DNA from: Marine Group III euryarchaeote CG-Epi4
GTDB lineage: Archaea > Thermoplasmatota > Poseidoniia > MGIII > CG-Epi1
NCBI GenBank assembly: GCA_001875365.1
Contig: MIYX01000001.1
Coordinates: 1-64,000 of the forward strand
Length of the DNA: 64,000 nt
Direction of reading: 5' to 3'
In this document: positions 1-7,700 of the stretch, piece by piece
How the letters are laid out: every line of letters begins with the position of its first letter
How positions within the stretch are numbered: the first letter of the stretch is position 1
The notes under the pieces: generated by a model
What the model saw: the letters and a program-made list of their open reading frames with translations, nothing else
What the model was told of the DNA's origin: nothing
Databases searched by the model: none
Made by a program: the position numbers and the translations under genes

Positions 1-589
1 AGTTATATTGATCTCCATGCCATTCTATTGGCTCCATTAGAAGAAAATCCGGTGTTTTACCCTCTACTGTTCCAGCCCTTAAGTCATTTTCAGTAAAATA
101 TTCTACTTCTTTTCCATCAAGCCATTTAGCTATTGAATCTTCCTTCCTATTCCCCTCAGCAGATTGTTTATCATGCGATCTTGGAGTGTAAAGTTCATCT
201 CTTCCAATAACTTCATCAAGTTCTTCCTTCAATCTCTTATTATTTTTGACAAGATTAGTATTTTTCATTATTTCTTTAGTCTTCTTCTTAGAAAATCTCA
301 TTTTTAGCATTAAGAAATTAGCTAATAGTATTGGTGGAAAATCAATTTCTAAAGCTAATTCACCAATAGTTTTTCCTTCTTTCCATTGCTTATGATATAA
401 GCCAGCCTTTTCTTTGACCTTATAGTGATTCCTAATAGATTTTCGCTGAAGATATTGTGATCTTATTGCTCTCGTAGCATCATAAGGCTGACCGAGCTTT
501 TCAGATACTTTATCCACCCCGTTATGGACGCCGTATCCAGGATAATTTCCAAACTCTTTGATAATTTTATTGAATGTATCTAAATCCAC
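1..589 (-). CDS. CDIN1/C15orf41-like TPD-motif protein, putative nuclease (partial, C-terminus beyond window)
   Basis: The minus strand is open from a GTG at 589 to the left edge, about 196 codons, with a stop shortly upstream of the GTG. The translation has a basic, helical N-terminal half with an HTH-like stretch (GKTIGELALEIDFPPILLAN) and then GKTPDFLLMEPIEWHGD near the window edge. The TPD tripeptide followed by a hydrophobic strand and a P-I segment is the signature of the archaeal/eukaryotic TPD family, whose human member is CDIN1 (C15orf41). That family is predicted to have a PD-(D/E)XK nuclease fold, with the later catalytic residues expected outside the window. It is divergent from the M24 peptidase gene and seems to share its TATA element. 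The family call is from remembered motifs; the cellular role is unknown. Confidence 0.7.
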   Translation of the reverse strand, partial: MDLDTFNKIIKEFGNYPGYGVHNGVDKVSEKLGQPYDATRAIRSQYLQRKSIRNHYKVKEKAGLYHKQWKEGKTIGELALEIDFPPILLANFLMLKMRFSKKKTKEIMKNTNLVKNNKRLKEELDEVIGRDELYTPRSHDKQSAEGNRKEDSIAKWLDGKEVEYFTENDLRAGTVEGKTPDFLLMEPIEWHGDQYN

Positions 590-605
590 AATTAGCTAAT
601 GGGGT

Positions 606-617
606 CTTATAATAAAG
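606..617. promoter_or_regulatory. Possible bidirectional TATA element between two divergent genes
   Basis: The AT core TTATAATAAAG reads as a TATA-like box on both strands. Its centre lies about 25 bp before the GTG of the plus-strand M24 gene (637) and about 23 bp before the GTG of the minus-strand TPD gene (589), fitting leaderless transcription both ways. It is flanked by a 5-bp inverted repeat, GGTCT at 603-607 and AGACC at 618-622. Seen in sequence; promoter function is inferred. Confidence 0.45.
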
Positions 618-636
618 AGACCGTTCATTAACGATT

Positions 637-1713
637 GTGAGGAAAATCACAGAATTAAGAAAAGGCATGAAAAACGAGGGAATAGACTGTCTTGCTATAG
701 TTCCAGGTCCCAATTTGTATTACATTACTTCCAAGAAATTTCACTTGAGTGAAAGGCCAGTAGTGTTATTTATTGAACAAAATAGTTTGACATTTATTCT
801 TCCAGAGCTTGAGAGTCAAAAGTTATCTGGACTTGACGTCGAGTTCTTAACATATTCTGACGCATTAGGTCCTCAAAAGATATTCGATGAGTTTCTTGAA
901 GATAAAAATTTTGAAAGAATAGGTATTGAATCTAGAATAATGCGTCATCTGGAATTAAACCTAATTGACAGAAATAACTCAGAGATAATAGATTCTATGT
1001 TTCTTTTTGCAGATTTAAGGACAAAGAAATCCAAAGATGAGATCGAAATGATTCAAAAAGCAGTGATAATTGCTGAAAATTCACTTAATAAAATAATTGA
1101 TAATCTAACTTCAGGAATTTCTGAAAAAGATTTCGCTTCTCTATTGGTAATGGAATTACTAAAAAATGGTTCGGAATCGGATTTGCCATTTTCACCAATA
1201 GTTGCATCAGGGACAAATGGATCAAATCCACATCATTTTCCTACAGACAAGATAATAGGCGATAATGAATTGGTCATAATTGATTGGGGGGCTAACTACC
1301 AAGGATATTTTTCAGATATAACAAGGACATTTGCTACTGGCAAAAGTATAGATTCAAAATTATTGGATGCCTTCGAATCGGTAAGATTAGCAAATACAGC
1401 AGCAATAGAAATATCTGCAAGTGGCGTGACTGCAGGTGATGTGGACCTGGCAGCTAGAAGCATAATTGATGAAAGAGGTTTTGGAGATTATTTCATACAT
1501 AGAACAGGACATGGTTTGGGTCTCGAAATACATGAAGAACCGAACATAAAACAAAATGAAGATTTTATTCTCGGTGAAGGAAATATTTTCACAATAGAAC
1601 CAGGAATTTATTTGCCAGAATTAGGAGGAATTAGGATTGAAGATGATGTGCTAATTGAATCTTCAGGTTCTAGAAGTTTGACAACAATACCAAGAGATCT
1701 GGTATATCTTTAG
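637..1713 (+). CDS. M24 family metallopeptidase (Xaa-Pro aminopeptidase/prolidase type)
   Basis: This 358-residue protein has the creatinase-like N-terminal domain (about 1-130) and the pita-bread catalytic domain. All five metal ligands of the M24 family are present: D216 (IDWGAN), D227 (FSDITRTF), H292 (GHGLGLEIHE), E321 (IEPGIY) and E335 (RIEDDV). Such enzymes use two metal ions to remove an N-terminal residue ahead of proline or to split Xaa-Pro dipeptides. There is no signal peptide, so it is cytoplasmic and suits peptide-based growth. The start is GTG, with a TATA-like element about 25 bp upstream. Aminopeptidase P and prolidase cannot be told apart by eye. Confidence 0.92.
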   Translation: MRKITELRKGMKNEGIDCLAIVPGPNLYYITSKKFHLSERPVVLFIEQNSLTFILPELESQKLSGLDVEFLTYSDALGPQKIFDEFLEDKNFERIGIESRIMRHLELNLIDRNNSEIIDSMFLFADLRTKKSKDEIEMIQKAVIIAENSLNKIIDNLTSGISEKDFASLLVMELLKNGSESDLPFSPIVASGTNGSNPHHFPTDKIIGDNELVIIDWGANYQGYFSDITRTFATGKSIDSKLLDAFESVRLANTAAIEISASGVTAGDVDLAARSIIDERGFGDYFIHRTGHGLGLEIHEEPNIKQNEDFILGEGNIFTIEPGIYLPELGGIRIEDDVLIESSGSRSLTTIPRDLVYL

Positions 1714-1726
1714 CGTCAGTGAACCC

Positions 1727-1734
1727 TTTATAGA
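1727..1734 (+). promoter_or_regulatory. TATA box of the 974-residue surface-protein gene
   Basis: TTTATAGA is centred about 26 bp before the ATG at 1756, the spacing expected for a leaderless archaeal mRNA. It lies in the 42-bp gap after the M24 gene. Confidence 0.6.
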
Positions 1735-1755
1735 GCACCAATTCGCTACATATTA

Positions 1756-4680
1756 ATGGCAGATTCGGAAAGTGGTGGTGGAAGGCGCTACGTTGTTCTT
1801 GCTGTAGTCATTATGCTTTTGGCAGCATTACCATTCTCACCTTTTGTTTCATTTCGTTCATCGCAGCATGTCGATACAGAGTCTGCATCTTTAGATTCAA
1901 ATTTACCAACAAAGGATAGTGATAATGATGGATTGCCAGATTGGTGGGAAATGGAGTTTGATTTAGATCCATTTGATGCAGCAGATGCTCTTCTAGATAG
2001 CGATCAAGATGGTCATGACAGAAATCGGAATGGTATTCTTGAGGAAGAAGAATTTTTCACAAATTTGATGGAATTTGAAATTAGAAATTTACTTGGGAAT
2101 AGTACTAATCCAAAGATTAATGATACAGATAGGGATGGTATGCCTGATGGGTGGGAAGTATATTACAACCTTAATCCTATTGGAAATTATGACGCAGAAT
2201 CTGATGAGGATAATGATGGATACGATTCTAACAGAAACAATATAATTGGTCCGAATGAAAGACATACTAACTTAGAAGAGTATTTAGCAGGTACGAGTCC
2301 TTGGCAGTTTGATTCAGATGGCGATGAAATGCCTGATGGCTGGGAATTATTTTATGGTTTGAACCCAACTTCATCCAGTGATGCGTGGTTTGATTCAGAC
2401 TCAGATGGTTGGGATTCAAATTATGATGGAGAGTTAGAATATGAAGAGAAATTTTTCAATTATATGGAATATTTTAATGATACTAATCCGCTCAATTTTG
2501 ATTCTGACGGTGATACAATGCCTGATGGTTGGGAGGTTATCTTTGAGCTTGATCCGCTAAGGCCTTCTGATAATTTTGAAGATAAGGAAAATGATGGCTT
2601 AGTAAATTTGTACGAGTATAACAATTCTCTTGTTGGTACTGGTTGGTTCGATAGAGATGGAATTTTTACTACTAGGCCTGATCTGAATGATACTGATAAT
2701 GATGGTTTAACTGATATTGATGAATTATTTATTCACCTAACAGATCCAACACACAATGATACTGATCAAGACGGTATGCCTGATGGATGGGAAGTAAATT
2801 ATGATTTTAATCCGATATCAAGTTTAGATGCCGATGAGGATGCAGATAACGATGGGTGGGATTTTGACAGAAAATTAAATATTAGTGGTGATGAAAGATT
2901 TACTAATCTAGAAGAATATTTGAATGGAACAAATCCTAGAGATAATGATACAGACGGTGACGGAATGCCAGATGGTTGGGAAGCATATTATCAGTTAAAT
3001 CCAGTAGATGCTAATGACGCGAATGAGGATTTTGATTCCGATGGCTATGATGCCAACAGAGACACTTTCATTTCAAACAATGAGAGATTTACTAACTATG
3101 AAGAATTTTTGAATAACACTATTCCGAATAAGAATGATACTGATGAGGATGGTATGTGGGATGGCTGGGAGGTTTTCTATAATTTAAATCCACTTGACAA
3201 TTTTGATGCTACGGTTGATAATGATATGGATGGTTTTGATCTGAATTATAACGGAACTCTTGAGGAGGATGAAGAGCATAATAATTTGTTAGAATTTGAA
3301 GCTGATACACATCCCTTTATCGAGGATACCGATGCAGACGGAATGCTTGATGGTTGGGAATGGAGATACGGATTGAATCCATTAAATCCAGCTGATGCTG
3401 GAGCTGACCCTGACCAGGATGGAGTAATCAATCGATATGAATACAATAATTCAGCTGCAGGTTCTTACCTTGAAGTAGATAACATTACTCATACAAATCC
3501 AAATGATAATGATACAGATGACGATGGTCTTTTAGATGGCGAAGAATTATTTAATCATTTAACAGATCCTACACACAACGATACTGATGGAGACGGAATG
3601 CCTGATGGTTGGGAAATTAAATATGGATTAAATCCCCTTGATCCTACTGATGCTTTGTTAGATTCAGACTCAGATGGATTTGATTTTAATTGGGATGGCG
3701 ATACAGATGGTGAAGAGTTTTCAAATTTAGCAGAGTACCTGAATGGGACAGATCCAACAAATGGAGACACAGACGGAGATGGTATGTCTGATGGTTGGGA
3801 AGTTTATTGGAATTTCCAGCCAAAAAACTCTAGTGATGCCTCTGAAGATCCTGATGATGATGGATTAATTAATTTATATGAATTTAATAACTCAAATTTG
3901 GAAAACTTTGATGATAACGTTATAAGTCCAGATAATATATTTGGTTCAAATCCTTTATTGAAAGATACAGATGGTGACCTAATTGAGGACGGTGAAGAAT
4001 GTTTTTCAGGAAATGACACTTACACTACAGACCCCTCCAATCCAGATTCTGACGATGATGGTATGCCAGACGGTTGGGAATTTTTGAATTTATTAGATCC
4101 TTTTAACTCAACAGATGCAGATGAGGATTTAGATGGCGATGGTTGGGACTTTAATCGAAATGGAACAATAGAATTCTCAGAATTATACACTAACCTAGAA
4201 GAATACCTAAATGGTACAGATCCTAGAAAAAACGATACTGATGGCGATGGAATGCCTGATGGTTGGGAAGCATTTTATGGCCTTAATCCAAATTCAGCAC
4301 TTGATTCTTCTTTAGATTTTGATTCTGACGGATATGATTCTGATGGGGATGGTGAAATATCGCCAGAAGAAAAGTTTACTAATTACGAGGAATTTTTGAT
4401 GGATTCCAATCCTTCCCAGGCAGATACAGACGGTGATAATTGTACAGATGGTTGGGAAATTTATTGGGATGAGAACCGTCCCGAAAATGAAACACGTAGT
4501 CTGGATTTGCTAAACGGAACTGACGGATTTATGGATTATGATGAGGATGGTTGGGAAGATTGGCAGAAGATTTACTATCCATTTCCTAACTGGAGAGAAG
4601 AGTTGGCGAATACTAATCCTTGGAATCGAGACACTGATGGAGATGGAATGACCGATGGTTTTGAGGCTGATAATGAATAA
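1756..4680 (+). CDS. Secreted TSP3/EF-hand-type calcium-binding repeat protein
   Basis: The 974-residue protein has a short polar N-terminus and one hydrophobic segment (about 11-32) acting as signal peptide or anchor; the rest is acidic repeats. About 13 copies of a 60-75-residue unit are visible. Each starts with a thrombospondin-type-3-like DTDGDGMPDGWE motif, followed by a short helix ending L-N-P. Many copies then carry an EF-hand-like loop of the form DxNxDGxIxxxE (e.g. DRNRNGILEEEE, DFNRNGTIEFSE) and end in TNLEEYLNGTDP. Such repeats bind Ca2+ and form rigid extracellular rods. There is no C-terminal anchor: the protein stops inside a repeat motif (DGMTDGFEADNE). The next gene resumes the same repeats, so the pair probably arose from one array and may act together. 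Confidence 0.85.
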   Translation: MADSESGGGRRYVVLAVVIMLLAALPFSPFVSFRSSQHVDTESASLDSNLPTKDSDNDGLPDWWEMEFDLDPFDAADALLDSDQDGHDRNRNGILEEEEFFTNLMEFEIRNLLGNSTNPKINDTDRDGMPDGWEVYYNLNPIGNYDAESDEDNDGYDSNRNNIIGPNERHTNLEEYLAGTSPWQFDSDGDEMPDGWELFYGLNPTSSSDAWFDSDSDGWDSNYDGELEYEEKFFNYMEYFNDTNPLNFDSDGDTMPDGWEVIFELDPLRPSDNFEDKENDGLVNLYEYNNSLVGTGWFDRDGIFTTRPDLNDTDNDGLTDIDELFIHLTDPTHNDTDQDGMPDGWEVNYDFNPISSLDADEDADNDGWDFDRKLNISGDERFTNLEEYLNGTNPRDNDTDGDGMPDGWEAYYQLNPVDANDANEDFDSDGYDANRDTFISNNERFTNYEEFLNNTIPNKNDTDEDGMWDGWEVFYNLNPLDNFDATVDNDMDGFDLNYNGTLEEDEEHNNLLEFEADTHPFIEDTDADGMLDGWEWRYGLNPLNPADAGADPDQDGVINRYEYNNSAAGSYLEVDNITHTNPNDNDTDDDGLLDGEELFNHLTDPTHNDTDGDGMPDGWEIKYGLNPLDPTDALLDSDSDGFDFNWDGDTDGEEFSNLAEYLNGTDPTNGDTDGDGMSDGWEVYWNFQPKNSSDASEDPDDDGLINLYEFNNSNLENFDDNVISPDNIFGSNPLLKDTDGDLIEDGEECFSGNDTYTTDPSNPDSDDDGMPDGWEFLNLLDPFNSTDADEDLDGDGWDFNRNGTIEFSELYTNLEEYLNGTDPRKNDTDGDGMPDGWEAFYGLNPNSALDSSLDFDSDGYDSDGDGEISPEEKFTNYEEFLMDSNPSQADTDGDNCTDGWEIYWDENRPENETRSLDLLNGTDGFMDYDEDGWEDWQKIYYPFPNWREELANTNPWNRDTDGDGMTDGFEADNE

Positions 4681-4716
4681 TTTAACAATTAAATCCAAAA
4701 TTATTTTTGGCATACC

Positions 4717-4750
4717 TTTATTTAACAATAGAATTTTGATAAGGAAGGTG
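4717..4750 (+). promoter_or_regulatory. TATA box and Shine-Dalgarno of the 1976-residue gene
   Basis: A TATA-like TTTATTTAA lies at 4717-4725. AAGGTG at 4745-4750, complementary to the archaeal 16S rRNA 3' end (anti-SD CACCUCC), sits 8 nt before the ATG at 4759. The TATA-to-ATG distance of about 38 bp leaves a short leader holding the SD, unlike most genes here. Function is inferred from spacing. Confidence 0.55.
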
Positions 4751-4758
4751 TAGATAAA

Positions 4759-7700
4759 ATGAAAGAAAAAATAGCAGTTATTTTTGCAGTTTTAATTCTA
4801 ATATTTTCACCTCTTGCCTCATTCCCAGTTTCAGCAGATATAGATCCTGACGAAGATAATGATTTAGATGGTTATGATGCCAATAGAGATGGAATAATCT
4901 CCTCAGATGAAAAATATACTAATTTGGAGGAGTACTTCAACAATACTAATCCTAACAATCCCGATACAGACGACGGCGGAGCGTGGGATGGCTGGGAAAT
5001 TTATTACGGTTTTGACCCAAGAAATGCTTCAGATGAATCCGATGATAATGATGGAGATTCTTTATCAAATTCTATAGAATTTTACTGGGATTCAGATCCC
5101 TTTAGTGCAGATTCAGATCAAGACGGCATGCCTGATGGTTGGGAAGATACTTATTCAGATAGAGAAGTAGATGGTATAGGGTGCGGTCTAGATCCGACAG
5201 ATGGAAGTGATAAGTTTGGAGATCCAGATGGTGATGGTTCAGATAACTTAAGGGAATATCAAGAGAACACAGACCCTTGTGACGCAGATAGTGACGATGA
5301 TGGTGATCCAGATGGTGAGGACCCTCCTCCAGTAGATCCTGATGATGATGATTCAAGTAACCCCGATACAGGAGCAACAGATGGTAATGTTACAATATAT
5401 GAAATATTTGACCCCGTACTAGGTACAGTGAAAAGATGGACTTCTCTAGATGGTCTTCTGTATGATGATCAAGCTTCAAATCCTACAGACATGTACACAA
5501 TGTACAATTATGATTCTGACAAATACGAAATTTTCCCTACAGGTTCCGAGGATTACACCAATATTTTTGAAGGGTGGATATGGATGGGAATTACAATTAG
5601 TACCACAGAATACACAAAGATACCTTCAGTCTCACCAGATGCAGATGTAATAGATTATGACCCAAATTCAACAGATATAACCATTAGATTTTTTAAAGAT
5701 GGAGCTGACAATTATTATGTTCAAGGTAATGAAAATACAGTTATTGATCTTAAATATCGAATGGGCACAAATGGGTCTTATTTCAACAGACCAATTTCCG
5801 AAGATCTAACTATAGATGATATTCCAGAAGAAGTTATAAGGCCAATAAACGGTGCAAACCAAGTTAAAGAAAATGTTAAAGAATTTCTTCAGTATAGGCA
5901 TGACAATGGAACAATTGCTAACGAGCCACTTTATTGGTTATGGCCTGAAAATCAAGATCCTGAAACTAATCTAGCTTTAATAATCAATAACCTGACTTGG
6001 TACTTTTCAGCATTTATTGAAGGCGATGGTGATGTCCCCGATACGGAAGAACCATGGGATGCATACCAAACCATTTGTATTAATGGAATAGGAGCTTGCA
6101 GACATCGTTCATTCGGTTTTTTTGTAACAGCTTTAGCCTTAGGTGCACCAACAAGATATGTTTCTAATGAAGCCCACGCATTTGTTGAGGTTTACATTCC
6201 TGAAGATAATGAAACGGTTTCAGCAAGTCATTGGAAAAGGATTAACTTAGGTGGAACAGGCAGTAGTAACACTCTAGACCGGCCTGATGAGGAAGATGAA
6301 GAAAGTGATACCTTTAACTTTGATGACATGGATCCCGATGATATCGAAAATATGACTGGCGAGACTGTTGATGTGGTTATAACAAGTATATCTCCAAATG
6401 ATCGCATTGATAAGGGTGCAGCCATTTCAGTTCAAGGGTATGTAGAAAACCAAAACGGTACACGTTTACCAAACTTCGAAGTAGGTTTCGGTATGTGGGA
6501 TGAAATGCACACGCAGCCAATTTTTGAAATTGGTCAAACTGTAACAAATGCGACCGGCTTTTTTGATGCAAATCTAGTAGATTTTCTAAAGGCTCTTCCA
6601 GGTGAAAATGAAATTTATGCAGCATCTTACAAAGAAGGTTTCTTAGGTGTGGATGGTCCAGAAATTATAGAGATATATTCAAATTCAACATTTACGTTGA
6701 ACAATCCAGATTCCGTCGGTAAAGGACAGGATTTAATCGTTTCAGGTACTCTTCTTGACGTAGGAGGAATACCAGTGGAAGGTAAGACGTTGACAATTTT
6801 TCTATGGGAGGATACTTACAACGGGATTACTAATTGTAATGCAGGTTGGACTCCAATTTTATGTAATATTGGAGAAATTAGTGGTGAACCAGTAACTGAT
6901 GAATTTGGTAATTTCATATTTAGTTGGACTGTGCCGGAGAATGGGCAACCTACTCCAGATACAGATTACCACATTTACGTGTCATATGAAAGTTCAGACG
7001 GAGATTATGTTTATTCAACAAGCCAGTCTACAGATTTAGTTATATTAGATTCTACGGTAGACTTATTTGCTGAATTAGAACCCGGCGAGGAATATATTGG
7101 TAATAAATTCTGGGTAAACGGCAGTATCGCAGATACGGCGATTGGTAATGGCGCTATTAGCGTTGAGGTTGCCGGTTTTGAACTTATTACTTTTGATGTT
7201 AGTCAAACTGATTGGTCAACAGAGTTATCTGTACCTTCAGGTTTGTCAGCAGGTAATTATACAGTAATTATTTCGTTTGATAGTGAATCAGCAACGTTAC
7301 CCGACGAGCGTTTTGATTTAGAATTTACCGTTTTTGGTACTAGTTCGATTGAAATAGATACAAACAATTTAAAGATCACAAGAGGCGAAATAGTTTCTTT
7401 GGAAGGAGAGCTTGTTGATCACCTGGGAGAACCAATTGCAGGTGAAGAAATTCAATTTATTTGGGAAAGTGAAATTGTCGGAACGGCCATTACTGAAACA
7501 GATGGCGACTTTTCATTTGATTATCCAGTTTCTCTAGACACCTCTCTTGGTAACTTGAGTTGGGCTGTAAATTTTAGTGGCAATTACTTTTACAAGAATT
7601 CTTCCGCTTCGCAATTGGTTGAAGTTTATCAACAAACAGTTATTAATTTTCAGGTAGATCAAACTCACTTCTATGCTGGTGATGAGTTCTTTGTTTCAGG

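Noticed and set aside
3246..4019. Several 66-71-codon minus-strand ORFs inside the calcium-repeat gene
   Set aside because: Their Ser/Pro-rich products are the mirror of repeated Asp/Gly codons on the plus strand; they recur with the repeat and lack promoters.
4640..4800. Frameshift joining the two calcium-repeat genes
   Set aside because: The second gene has its own TATA box, Shine-Dalgarno, ATG and signal peptide, so two genes are more likely than a broken one.
1900..5300. Regularly spaced DNA repeats suggesting a CRISPR array or tandem DNA repeat
   Set aside because: The spacing follows a protein repeat of 60-75 residues with diverged DNA; no identical 25-40 bp repeats with unique spacers are present.
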